NCBI GenBank assembly: GCA_964384675.1
Contig: CAYLNK010000008.1
Location: forward strand, 1 to 49,146
DNA: 49,146 nucleotides
DNA from: CAYLNK01 sp964384675
Lineage (GTDB): Bacteria > Acidobacteriota > Thermoanaerobaculia > UBA5066
Reading direction: 5' to 3'
A program made the position numbers and the translations under genes. This document shows, in pieces, positions 1 to 7,529 of this stretch. The stretch's first letter is position 1. Every line of letters starts with the position of its first letter. Below the pieces are notes generated by a model, which worked only from the letters and a program-made list of their open reading frames with translations, ran no database searches and was not told where the DNA came from.

Positions 1-1
1 G

Positions 2-1141
2 CGGGATCCGGTCGCGAGGCCGGCGCCCCTCACGGCTCGGCCCCGCCTGGCCCTGATGTCGACCTGGAAGGCGCGCTGCGGCATCGCGGACTACGCGGAG
101 CTCCTGGCCTCCGGGCTGCCGGCGACGCTGCCCTGGACGGTCTACGCCGAATCGCACTCGTGCACCGTTCCCGAGGCGGGCCGGGTCTACCGCAACTGGG
201 AGTACGGCCTCGCGAATCTCGTCCCGATCGAGCGGGCGCTCGAGCGCGACAGGGTCGACGTCCTCCTCGCGCAGCACAACCCGGCCTTCTTCGGCGAGCG
301 GGACATGCTCCGTCTGATGGACGTCTGCGCCCGGCGGGGCGTGCGAGCGGCCTTCACGTTCCACGCCGCACAGGGCCTGACGCTCGATCCGGCGACGGCC
401 CGCCGGCTGTCGGAGGCCGACGCGATCTTCGTCCACCGGCAGAGCGACGTGGCCTGGCTCGCGGCTCACGGCGTGAGCGGTCCGGTCCGGGTGATCCCTC
501 AGGGGATCCCACGGCTCCCCGAGCGGAGTCGTGCCGAGGCCCGCCGGCTGCTCGGACGGCCGGAGGTCCCGACCATCGGGCACTTCGGGTTCCTGCGGCC
601 CCACAAGGGGACGCTCGAGCTGATCGAGGCCTTCGAGGTCGTGGCGAGCCGGGTCCCCGGCGCTCGACTCCTCCTCGCCGCGGCGGAGTACCCGAGCCCG
701 GATTCCGCCGCCTACCGTGCGGTCTGCGCGGAGCGCATCGCGGCCTCGCCCTTCCGCGACCGGATCGACGCCAGCTGGGCGCACCGGCCCCTCGCGGAGG
801 CCGGGCTCCTCCTCCAAGCCTGCGACCTGATCGTCTACCCGTACCATGCCTCTCGCGAATCCTCGAGCGCGGCCGTCCGCCTCGGCATCGCCTCGCGGCG
901 GGCGGTCCTGGTGAGCGCTTCCGACATCTTCGAGGAGCTGCGCGGCGTCGCTGCGGAGGCCGCCGACCTCGGGCCCGCTCCGTTGGCGGACCAGATCGTG
1001 TCGCTCCTGTCGGACGGGGCGGCGCGCCGCGCCTGTGAGCTGCGGCTCGCCCGGTTCGCCGCCGCCTCCGACTGGGGGCGGGTGGCCAGCCTCGTGTGGG
1101 GCCACCTGAGGAGCCGGGAGTACGCTTCCCCAGCGAGGTGA
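2..1141 (+). CDS. GT4-type glycosyltransferase, 5' end outside the window
   Basis: Likely GT-B fold glycosyltransferase moving a sugar from a nucleotide donor to a cell-envelope acceptor; substrate unknown. The stretch STWKARCGIADYAELL matches the N-terminal motif of GT4 enzymes that begin with a strand-turn of the form S-T-W-x3-CGIA-x-Y. The C-terminal half has the donor-site patterns IGHFGFLRPHKG (about residue 170) and YPYHASRESSSAAVRLG (about residue 260). The first ATG is at 56, but the frame is open back to the window edge (RPRLAL precedes MSTW) and family members usually have residues before this motif, so the true start is probably upstream. A small zinc-ribbon gene follows after 3 bases, suggesting co-transcription. 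Family call is firm; acceptor and pathway cannot be told. Confidence 0.8.
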   Translation, partial: RDPVARPAPLTARPRLALMSTWKARCGIADYAELLASGLPATLPWTVYAESHSCTVPEAGRVYRNWEYGLANLVPIERALERDRVDVLLAQHNPAFFGERDMLRLMDVCARRGVRAAFTFHAAQGLTLDPATARRLSEADAIFVHRQSDVAWLAAHGVSGPVRVIPQGIPRLPERSRAEARRLLGRPEVPTIGHFGFLRPHKGTLELIEAFEVVASRVPGARLLLAAAEYPSPDSAAYRAVCAERIAASPFRDRIDASWAHRPLAEAGLLLQACDLIVYPYHASRESSSAAVRLGIASRRAVLVSASDIFEELRGVAAEAADLGPAPLADQIVSLLSDGAARRACELRLARFAAASDWGRVASLVWGHLRSREYASPAR

Positions 1142-1144
1142 CCC

Positions 1145-1564
1145 ATGGCCCACCGACACATCTGCCTCGACTGCGGGGCGATCGAGGAGCGGGACGACGC
1201 GTGCGCCGACTGCATCGGCCCCCTCGAGAGCCGCCGGTCCGCGAAGACGGAGTACTGGCGGGTGGTGCGCTCCGAGCCGTGGCCGGGGACGATCAACACG
1301 ATGGCCGGGGAGGACCTCGAGCTGGCGCTCCGGGGTGTGATCAAGGCGAGCGCCCTGCGGATCAAGGACGAGCTCGACCCGGCCTACGAGAGGGCGGGTG
1401 ACATCGTCAAGAGGGCCCTGATCCACTTCCTGGCGAACGCCTCGCCCCGCACGCTCGTCGAGCACGGCACGACCGACGGGCTCGCCGGACCCCTCAACCG
1501 CAGCGAGCCCCTTCCCGATCCGCCGCCGGAGATCCCTCCGTCCGAGGAGCCCCGACCGGAGTAA
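1145..1564 (+). CDS. Small zinc-ribbon-like hypothetical protein
   Basis: A 139-residue protein of unknown function. The N-terminus carries CLDC and CADC, two CxxC pairs 10 residues apart, as in a rubredoxin-like or zinc-ribbon knuckle that would bind one zinc. The middle (about 50-110) is predicted helical and the last 25 residues are Pro/Glu-rich and probably disordered. There is no signal peptide, so a cytoplasmic location is likely. It starts 3 bases after the glycosyltransferase stop and ends 11 bases before a PAS-LuxR regulator, so the three may form one transcript. I do not recognise the family. Confidence 0.65.
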   Translation: MAHRHICLDCGAIEERDDACADCIGPLESRRSAKTEYWRVVRSEPWPGTINTMAGEDLELALRGVIKASALRIKDELDPAYERAGDIVKRALIHFLANASPRTLVEHGTTDGLAGPLNRSEPLPDPPPEIPPSEEPRPE

Positions 1565-1575
1565 TCTCTGGCCCG

Positions 1576-2247
1576 ATGGATCCCACCGAGGAAATCTCCG
1601 AGGACGTCCTCGAGCTGATCGCCGAGACGTCGGCTGCGGCCTTCGCAATCGACCGCTCCGATCGGATCATCTTCTTCAACGAGGGGGCCGAGCGGCTCCT
1701 CGGGCACGACGCGGATCGTGTGCTCGGGCGCTTCTGCTTCGACACGATCAAGGGCCGGGACCTCTTCGGGAACACCTACTGCACCAAGGAGTGCCCGATC
1801 GTGATGGGCGCGGCGAACGGACAGGTGCAGGAGCCGTTCCTCCTCGAGGCGACGACCCGCGACGGCGAGAAGAAGATGCTGCGCGTGCGAGCGGTTCCGC
1901 TGCCCGGGCCTGGAGACGACTTCAGGTGCCTGATGCACTTCCTGGAGCCGGAGGAGCACAGGGGCATCGAGGAGCTGCTGCAACGCCTGAGAGACTCGGC
2001 CTCGGGGCGGGAGGTGCGGCCCGAGGTCCCGGATCCTCCGCTTTCCATCTGTCCCCTCACGGTCCGTGAGAAGGAGATCCTGAGGCTCCTGTCGAACGGC
2101 TACGCGGCGCTCAACATCGCGGCACGGCTGAACCTGTCGCACGCCACCGTGCGGAACCACATCCAGAACATCCTCCGGAAGATCGACGTGCACAGCCAGG
2201 TCGAGGCCATCGCCGTCGCGTTCCGGAGGGGCTGGCTCACAGCCTAG
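1576..2247 (+). CDS. PAS domain / LuxR-type response regulator
   Basis: A 223-residue one-component transcription regulator. Residues about 10-125 look like a PAS sensor domain (AFAIDRSDRIIFFNEGAERLLG is typical of the PAS core); it contains CFDTIKGRD and CTKECP, so cysteine or metal chemistry is possible. Residues about 158-222 are a LuxR/GerE helix-turn-helix (LTVREKEILRLLSNGYAALNIA, then LSHATVRNHIQNILRKI). There is no receiver domain and no transmembrane segment, so the signal is probably cytoplasmic (redox, small molecule or gas). Its last 11 bases overlap the 3' end of the convergent DUF2249 gene. The neighbouring NnrS/DUF2249/radical SAM operon is a plausible target, but this is inference. 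Confidence 0.85.
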   Translation: MDPTEEISEDVLELIAETSAAAFAIDRSDRIIFFNEGAERLLGHDADRVLGRFCFDTIKGRDLFGNTYCTKECPIVMGAANGQVQEPFLLEATTRDGEKKMLRVRAVPLPGPGDDFRCLMHFLEPEEHRGIEELLQRLRDSASGREVRPEVPDPPLSICPLTVREKEILRLLSNGYAALNIAARLNLSHATVRNHIQNILRKIDVHSQVEAIAVAFRRGWLTA

Positions 2248-2482
2248 CGGTATCTCCCTCGCGGCGGCGTACGAGCGTCTCGTACCCGCCCTCCACATCC
2301 CAGCCCTCCAGGTGAAGGCCTCGCTCGCCGAGGAGCGGCAGGATGTGGACGGGACGCTGCTCCGTGACGAGGAGCAGCTCTTCCCCGGGTGAGAGCCTCT
2401 CGGCGGCGACGATGGCGCGGACCAGCCGCTCGGGGTGCGGCAGGGTCCGCAGATCGACCCGGTGCTCGAGTGTCGTCGTCAT
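2237..2482 (-). CDS. DUF2249 domain protein
   Basis: An 81-residue single-domain protein of the DUF2249 family, related to the TusA fold. The hallmark DLRTLPHPERLVRAI is near the N-terminus, followed by GEELLLVTEQRPVHILPLL. DUF2249 proteins often sit beside NnrS, hemerythrin or denitrification genes; the exact activity is not established. The TusA cysteine is absent here, so classical sulfur transfer is unlikely. A ribosome binding site (GAGAGGGG) precedes the ATG. It lies 10 bases after the nnrS-like gene and is the last gene of the three-gene minus-strand operon. Its 3' end overlaps the PAS-LuxR gene. Confidence 0.8.
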   Translation of the reverse strand: MTTTLEHRVDLRTLPHPERLVRAIVAAERLSPGEELLLVTEQRPVHILPLLGERGLHLEGWDVEGGYETLVRRREGDTARL

Positions 2483-2492
2483 TTCACCCCTC

Positions 2493-3809
2493 TCAGGTCC
2501 CGGCGGCCGGCGCCGCCGGGCCCCTCGGATACGCCGGAAGTGTCGTGCCCGACGATGCGGCCTCCGGCTGCGGCCGCATCGTCCTGGCGAGGTTGAGGGC
2601 GAACAGCACCAGGCCGGCCACGACCGGCACGCCCATCACCGAGCCGGCGCGGTACCAGGACGGCCAGAAGGCGCCCGGGTACTGGAACAGCCGCAGGCCC
2701 GCGCCGCACGCGACGAGCATCCAGCTCGTACGGGCGGCCAGCGGAGACCAGAGGCGGCGGCCGGTGAAGACGGGAAGGAGCCTCGTGCCGACTCCGACCA
2801 TCAGGAGCGTCAGGAAGCCGACCGTGAAGAGATGGCGTGCGGCGTCGTTCCACCACGGGTTCTGCGCCGGGAAGGAGCTGAGCCGCGCGGCGGCGACGGC
2901 ACCCAGAACGAGAAGCGCCCACAGGACGAGCGCTCCGAAGGCGAGGCGGATCGCCGTGCCGCTCTTGGCGTCGTCGGACCGGCCCGGCACGGTCGCCCGG
3001 CGCCACGGGACACCGAGCCCGATCCCGTAGGCCAGCGCCGACACGGCCACGAGCCCGGCTCCGAGATCGCGCAGGACGGGAGCGGCGGCGGCCAGTGCCG
3101 GGAGCGCCGTGACGCCGGAGAGGCTGACACCGGCCGAGAGCAGCGTCAGCGTGACCGGTCCGGTCCATCGCTTCGGAGGAGGGAGCCCGAGGAAGGAGGG
3201 GACCATTCTCAGGGCGAAGCCGAAGACCCACGACAGGAGGAAGCCGTGGAGCGCGAGAGCGTTGAAGGGCTCGGTCAGGTGCGCGGGCAGGGTGGCGTCC
3301 CGCTGGCCGGCGATCCAGGCCCCCTGTACGACCGAGAGCGCGAGGGTGGCGAGGAGGAACGTGCAGCTGGCGCGGAGGAACGGCACCATCGCGTCGTCGC
3401 GTCTTCGCACGGTCTCGACGACGTGGATCGTGAAGAGAGTTCCGGCCGCGGCCTCCAGCAGGCCGGACGCGAGGCACGCCGCGCGTCCCGGGGCGAAGAA
3501 GGCGAACGGCTGGCCGAGATTGCGCAGGACCACTCCGGCCACCATGAGCCAGAGCACCGCCGACTCGAGGCGCCGCGGCGCCGCCGCCGCCCCGAGCCTC
3601 CGCGGCAGGACGTGGAAGGCGATCCCCATGATCGCGAGGGCGGCGAAGCCGAGGATCTGGCTGTGAGCGTGAAGCTGCCGGTGGGAGACGGGGACGTCCG
3701 CACCCGCCGCGATCCGGTAGAGGTAGAACATCCCGGACCCGGCGCCCAGGGTCAGAGTGAGCGCGAGCGCGCCCTTCAAGAAGCGCGGCGCCGGGCTCGC
3801 GTGGCTCAT
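2493..3809 (-). CDS. nnrS: NnrS-like multi-pass membrane protein
   Basis: A 438-residue integral membrane protein with about 12 hydrophobic segments, resembling the NnrS haem/copper membrane family linked to nitric oxide tolerance. Conserved-looking histidines sit in LHAHSQILGFAALAIMGIAFHVLPRR (written here in pieces: HAHSQ and FHVLP), in ALHGFLLSWVFGFALRM, and in ARHLFTVGFLTLLMVGVGTR. I chose the ATG at 3809, inside a much longer open frame, because it gives the typical N-terminus and an ATGA overlap of 4 bases with the upstream radical SAM stop, indicating translational coupling. DUF2249 follows 10 bases later. The operon and divergent Crp/Fnr gene support a nitrosative-stress role. The gene symbol is by family resemblance. 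Confidence 0.75.
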   Translation of the reverse strand: MSHASPAPRFLKGALALTLTLGAGSGMFYLYRIAAGADVPVSHRQLHAHSQILGFAALAIMGIAFHVLPRRLGAAAAPRRLESAVLWLMVAGVVLRNLGQPFAFFAPGRAACLASGLLEAAAGTLFTIHVVETVRRRDDAMVPFLRASCTFLLATLALSVVQGAWIAGQRDATLPAHLTEPFNALALHGFLLSWVFGFALRMVPSFLGLPPPKRWTGPVTLTLLSAGVSLSGVTALPALAAAAPVLRDLGAGLVAVSALAYGIGLGVPWRRATVPGRSDDAKSGTAIRLAFGALVLWALLVLGAVAAARLSSFPAQNPWWNDAARHLFTVGFLTLLMVGVGTRLLPVFTGRRLWSPLAARTSWMLVACGAGLRLFQYPGAFWPSWYRAGSVMGVPVVAGLVLFALNLARTMRPQPEAASSGTTLPAYPRGPAAPAAGT

Positions 3810-5038
3810 GCCGCCCGGGGACGCAGCTTCCAGGAGATGTAGGGGCGCGCGAGCTGCTTGAGCGCGGCGAGCTTCCATTCGTAGAAGGTGTCCCGCCTCG
3901 GCAGGAGGTCGCGGCCCTCCTCGGGCTGGACGACGAGCGAGACCTCGATCGGGAGGAGCCCGATCAGGAGGCCGGCGCGGCGGCACGCCTCGTACTGGTA
4001 CGCCATCACCTCGCGCATCGCCCCGGGGTCCGGGGGAGGGGTCGTCTGGAGGTCGCTGTCGACCAGGGGCCGGAAGATGCAGACGGTGGGGAACGCCCCC
4101 GCGTCGACGATCCGGTCGATCGCGCGGCAGGTCGACTCCACCGGCTCGAGCCCGGCGATGATCTCCCCGGCGACGCGGCCCTTGCCGAGCTTCTTCGCCG
4201 TGTACGCCATCGCGTCGAAGAACGCATCCTGGCCGACCGTGGCGGCTTTCCCAGGGCAGAGCTCCTCGAAGACCTTCTTGTCGAGGAACTCGACGCAGAA
4301 CGAGAAGTGGTCGACGCCGGAGGCGATCAGCTCGTCGTACTCGTCGTAGGAGGGGCGGAGGAGAGGCACGGCCTGGAGGCCGATGAAGCCGCCAACCCGG
4401 CGCCGGACCGCCTCGACGAACGGCTTGGCCTGCATCAGCCCGTGTGCTGCACGCTTCTCGGGCCGGTCCTCGTACTGGTAGCCGGTATTGAAGTGCGTGA
4501 AGACCGAGCCGGATTCCTTCTGCGCGGCGGCGGCGACCTCCACCACGTCGTCGAGGTGCTTGCCCTTCACCTCGTTCACGCCGACGTTCTTGCCGCTCGT
4601 GCAGAACTTGCAGTTCTGGGCCGCCGGGCGGCTGTACCAGTAGAAGCAGGAGTTCGTCAGGAAGATCCCCAGGTACGTCCCCTGCAGGACGCCCACCCGG
4701 CTCATCTCCGTCCCGCGCGTCGTGTGACGCCCGTACCAGGCCGGCTCCGGCGGGATCCGGACCGCGTAGTCCGTCCCGCCGGGGCGCGAATCGCGGACGG
4801 CGAAGCCCTCCCCGGCAGGGACGAGGGAAAGGGGCGACGCCTGGGCGAACGGCTCCTCGACGGGGGCATTCATCCAGATGTCCTTGCGTGGCGCGGGGAT
4901 CACGATCTCGAGGCCGGATCCGAGGCCGGCCCGGGTCCGGGTGATCCGGCGGGCCTCCATCTCGGCCCGGGTCTGGGGCGACACCTGGAGGCCCCGGCAG
5001 AAGATCTCGATCTCGAGCTCGACGGGAGACAGCTGCAT
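3806..5038 (-). CDS. Radical SAM enzyme with unusual cysteine spacing
   Basis: A 410-residue protein with a radical SAM-like barrel. The probable cluster cysteines are C131, C143 and C146 (NSCFYWYSRPAAQNCKFC), a C-x11-C-x2-C spacing instead of the standard C-x3-C-x2-C. Downstream patterns fit the family: GVDHFSFCVEF, CPGKAATVG and EIIAGLEPVEST. The substrate is unknown. The longest frame begins at 5089, but that would run into the divergent crp start; the ATG at 5038 has an AGGA ribosome site and is preferred. It is the first gene of the operon with nnrS and DUF2249, with an FNR-type box about 40 bases upstream. A role in NO-related maturation or a nitrosative-stress metabolite is inference. 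Confidence 0.75.
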   Translation of the reverse strand: MQLSPVELEIEIFCRGLQVSPQTRAEMEARRITRTRAGLGSGLEIVIPAPRKDIWMNAPVEEPFAQASPLSLVPAGEGFAVRDSRPGGTDYAVRIPPEPAWYGRHTTRGTEMSRVGVLQGTYLGIFLTNSCFYWYSRPAAQNCKFCTSGKNVGVNEVKGKHLDDVVEVAAAAQKESGSVFTHFNTGYQYEDRPEKRAAHGLMQAKPFVEAVRRRVGGFIGLQAVPLLRPSYDEYDELIASGVDHFSFCVEFLDKKVFEELCPGKAATVGQDAFFDAMAYTAKKLGKGRVAGEIIAGLEPVESTCRAIDRIVDAGAFPTVCIFRPLVDSDLQTTPPPDPGAMREVMAYQYEACRRAGLLIGLLPIEVSLVVQPEEGRDLLPRRDTFYEWKLAALKQLARPYISWKLRPRAA

Positions 5039-5070
5039 ACCCCATCCTGTGCCATTCCCCGCCCCGTCGC

Positions 5071-5084
5071 TATGATGCGGATCA
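5071..5084. promoter_or_regulatory. FNR/DNR-type box overlapping a -10 element
   Basis: TGAT-GCGG-ATCA at 5073-5084 is a perfect core inverted repeat of the FNR/NNR/DNR consensus (TTGAT-N4-ATCAA). It also overlaps TATGAT (5071-5076), a good -10 hexamer for the rightward crp gene whose ATG begins at 5088. That geometry would give autorepression of crp, perhaps from a near-leaderless transcript. In the leftward direction the centre lies about 40 bases before the radical SAM start, a class II activation distance if that transcript also begins close to its ATG. Confidence 0.65.
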
Positions 5085-5087
5085 TCC

Positions 5088-5777
5088 ATGGTCGACCTGT
5101 CGGCGCGCCCGCACCTGGAGGCCGTTCCGCTGTTCCAGAGCCTCGAGCCCGCCGAGCGGGCCCTGCTGGTCCCGCTCGCCCGGGCCAGGGCCTACGACCG
5201 CGGCCAGACGGTCTTCTCGGAGGGCGAGCCGGCCGCCGACCTCTCCTTCGTCGTGATCGGCCGGGTGAAGATCGTGAAGGCGGCCCGCGGACGGGACGTC
5301 ATCCTCGGCCTCTTCGGTCCCGGCGAGCCGGTCGGGGCACTGGCCGCGCTGGAAGGAGTCCGCTACCCCGCAAGCGCCGTCGCGATCGAGCCGTCGACCG
5401 TGCTGCACGTCCCCGAGCGGGAGTTCTTCCAGCTCGTGGCAGCCCACCCGGAGATGACGCGGCGGCTCCTTCAGGGTCTGGTGCGGCGGCAGCTCGAGAC
5501 GGCGAGCCGGCTCGCCGACCTGACGGGCTCGGTGGATTTCCGGGTGGCGCGGCTCTTCCTGGCGCTCGGCGAGAAGGTCGGGCGGCGGGACGGAGCCGGC
5601 CTCGAGATCCCGCTCTCCCTTTCTCGTCAGGAGATCGCGGACCTCACGTCGACGACGGTGGAGACGGCGATCCGCATCATGAGCCGCTGGGGGAAGGAAG
5701 GGCTCGTGGTGACCCACCCCGGCGGCTTCCGCGTACCGGACCTTCAGGCTCTCCGGGGCGTGACCGGGGAATCGTAG
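5088..5777 (+). CDS. Crp/Fnr family transcription regulator without cysteines
   Basis: A 229-residue Crp/Fnr regulator: cyclic-nucleotide-binding-like beta roll (about 15-125), dimer helix (about 125-150) and winged helix (about 160-215). The recognition helix contains V191-E192-T-x-x-R196, the same V-E-T-x-x-R spacing FNR uses to read the TGA core, which fits the box just upstream. There is not a single cysteine, so it cannot be an FNR-style [4Fe-4S] oxygen sensor; a haem-based NO sensor of DNR/NNR type or another effector is more likely (inference from family knowledge). It is divergent from the radical SAM-nnrS-DUF2249 operon, its likely target. No clear ribosome site precedes the ATG. The 232 bases after it contain no convincing gene. 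Confidence 0.85.
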   Translation: MVDLSARPHLEAVPLFQSLEPAERALLVPLARARAYDRGQTVFSEGEPAADLSFVVIGRVKIVKAARGRDVILGLFGPGEPVGALAALEGVRYPASAVAIEPSTVLHVPEREFFQLVAAHPEMTRRLLQGLVRRQLETASRLADLTGSVDFRVARLFLALGEKVGRRDGAGLEIPLSLSRQEIADLTSTTVETAIRIMSRWGKEGLVVTHPGGFRVPDLQALRGVTGES

Positions 5778-5908
5778 GAGTCCTCGAGGGCTCTGCCGGA
5801 GCTCTGCGACGTTCCGGCGCGCGACGCCTGGCGGGCGGAGTCTGGAGGACGATCAGCATGGCAGGCGGCCTCCTGTGGAACCATGCAGCCGGCGGAGGGC
5901 CCGCGCCC

Positions 5909-5920
5909 TGATGCAGGTCG
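5909..5920. promoter_or_regulatory. Weak FNR-like half site in gene-free spacer
   Basis: TGAT-GCAG-GTCG lies in the 232-base spacer between the ends of crp and cydA. One half matches the FNR core, the other is degenerate. No gene starts nearby, so it may be chance; it is listed because the same TGATGC(A/G)G string recurs at 5073, 13661, 16318 and 21602. Confidence 0.2.
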
Positions 5921-6009
5921 CTCAACCCTTGCGGGTGGCCGGCCGTCCCCATGGCCCGCGGGACCGGTGTCGACGGCTGCGCGGCCTCCCGTGGGATCCG
6001 AGGGGCGCG

Positions 6010-7377
6010 TCAGGCGTGCAGGAGCTCCTCGGGGGCGCTGCCCCGGTGTGACGGCAGGGAGGGCCCCGGAGGCGGCTCCGGGCCCTTCCTCACGCTCTTC
6101 GCCACGACGGTGACCCAGACCGCCGTGATCACCACGGCGAGACCCGCGTACAGGACGAGCGCGAGCCGCGCGAGGCCCGGCGTGGCGACCGGCGACACGG
6201 CGTCGGCGGTGCGGACGACCCCGTAGACGATCCATGGCTGGCGTCCCACCTCGGCCGCCAGCCACCCGAGCTCCACGGCGAGGATCGGGAGCGGCGTGGC
6301 GATCACCATCGTGAACAGCCATCCGCGGGTCCAGTCGAGCCGGCTCCGCACGAGGAGGACGACGCTGACCAGGGCGACCAGCAGCATCGCGTTCCCGAGG
6401 ATCACCATGTTGTGGAAGGCGAGGAACGTCGGGGCCACCGGCGGCCAGTCGGAGCGAGGGAATTCGTCCAGGCCCTTCACCGGCGCCTGGAAATTGCCGA
6501 ACGCCAGGAGCGACGTGAGGTGCGTGACCGCGACCTGCGGACCGACGCTTCGCCCTTCCTGAGTGGGTGGAAGGGAGAAGACGATGAGGGGGGCACCGGC
6601 CGCGGTCGAACGCAAGCCCTGCATGGCGGCGAACTTGGCGGGCTGGGTGTGCGCCACCTGCCGGGCATGGCGGTCTCCGGTCAGGAAGACCGCGATCGAG
6701 GCCACGAGAGCGCCCGCGGTCCCGATCCGGAGCGAGTAGCGGGCGACGTCGCTCCGCTGCCCGCGGAGCGCCCACCACGCCGACACGCCGGCGACCAGGA
6801 ACGCCGCGACGGCCCAGGAGGAGGTGATCGTGTGCAGGGCGCGGGGAACGAACGACGGGTTGAGCAGCGCGTCGCCCAGCGACGTGATCACCAGCCGGCC
6901 GTCGCGCGCCGTGTATCCGGCGGGGGTCTGCATGAAGGAGCTGACCGCGACGAGCCAGCAGCCGGACAGCATGGTCGCCAGGCAGAGGGCGGCCGCGGTC
7001 AGGCTCCGCGCGGCCGAGGCCTTCGTGGGACGTGAGAGCGCGAGGGCCGCGAGAAGCGCCAGCTCGACGGCGAGGAGGAAGGCGCCGGTGGCGAGGAGGG
7101 GGCCGGTCGCACCCGTGACGCGGCGGGGGAGGTCCCCCCAGCTCGTGCCGAGCCCGAGGACGACCAGCGCGCCGGTCGCGAGCTTGGCGAAGACGGAGAC
7201 CGCGAGGATCCCGATCCAGAAGTCCGAGGCTCGACGATAGACGTCGCGTCCGGTCCGGAGGCGGAGGCCTTCGGTCACGGCGACGAGGAGGGAGAGCCCG
7301 ATCGTGACCGGCGGGAAGAGGACGTGCAGCATGGCCGTGAGCCCGAACTGCATCCGGGAGAGAGAGATCACGTCCAT
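6010..7377 (-). CDS. cydA: CydA-like cytochrome bd subunit, without cydB
   Basis: A 455-residue membrane protein of the cytochrome bd subunit I family, which reduces oxygen at the membrane. H18 (AMLHVLFPPVTIG) and H182 (ALHTITSSW) match the haem-ligand histidines of E. coli CydA, M324 (AFHNMVILG) matches Met393, and E376-x-GRQPW matches the conserved E445 segment. The position of E. coli E99 is Thr (T97), while E107 is kept (E105). The quinol-binding Q loop is very short: GLDEFPRSD is followed at once by the next helix. No cydB follows; the downstream 232 bases hold no hydrophobic frame. This suggests a non-canonical bd-family protein, perhaps not using quinol. An FNR-like box lies 78 bases upstream. 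Confidence 0.85.
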   Translation of the reverse strand: MDVISLSRMQFGLTAMLHVLFPPVTIGLSLLVAVTEGLRLRTGRDVYRRASDFWIGILAVSVFAKLATGALVVLGLGTSWGDLPRRVTGATGPLLATGAFLLAVELALLAALALSRPTKASAARSLTAAALCLATMLSGCWLVAVSSFMQTPAGYTARDGRLVITSLGDALLNPSFVPRALHTITSSWAVAAFLVAGVSAWWALRGQRSDVARYSLRIGTAGALVASIAVFLTGDRHARQVAHTQPAKFAAMQGLRSTAAGAPLIVFSLPPTQEGRSVGPQVAVTHLTSLLAFGNFQAPVKGLDEFPRSDWPPVAPTFLAFHNMVILGNAMLLVALVSVVLLVRSRLDWTRGWLFTMVIATPLPILAVELGWLAAEVGRQPWIVYGVVRTADAVSPVATPGLARLALVLYAGLAVVITAVWVTVVAKSVRKGPEPPPGPSLPSHRGSAPEELLHA

Positions 7378-7448
7378 GGATCCTCCTCGTCGAGTTTGCC
7401 GTGCCGGCCGTCCCCGGACCAGGGCTCAGGTGGCTCAGCCCCGCGTGA

Positions 7449-7462
7449 TTCATCCTGATCAT
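7449..7462 (-). promoter_or_regulatory. FNR-like box upstream of the cydA-like gene
   Basis: Read on the plus strand, TTCAT-CCTG-ATCAT matches 8 of 10 positions of TTGAT-N4-ATCAA. Its centre is 78 bases before the cydA-like ATG, so a class II start at -41.5 would leave a leader of about 37 bases. It is likely bound by the Crp/Fnr protein encoded at 5088. Confidence 0.45.
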
Positions 7463-7529
7463 TGCGCCGGCGGCGCCCTGTTTTCATGTTCCATGCTGAC
7501 CGGGAACGTCACCGAAGAAAGGAGGCGCC

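Noticed and set aside
4430..4437. TGATGCAG as an additional regulatory site
   Set aside because: It lies inside the radical SAM coding region where it encodes Leu-Met-Gln, far from any start; most likely chance.
5778..6009. A cydB, cydX or other gene after the cydA-like gene
   Set aside because: No frame in this 232-base spacer has a hydrophobic or family-like sequence; the open frames are Arg/Pro-rich shadows.
7378..7529. CIRCE or other heat-shock operator before the Hsp20 gene
   Set aside because: No inverted repeat of the expected kind was found; only the FNR-like box belonging to the opposite strand is visible.
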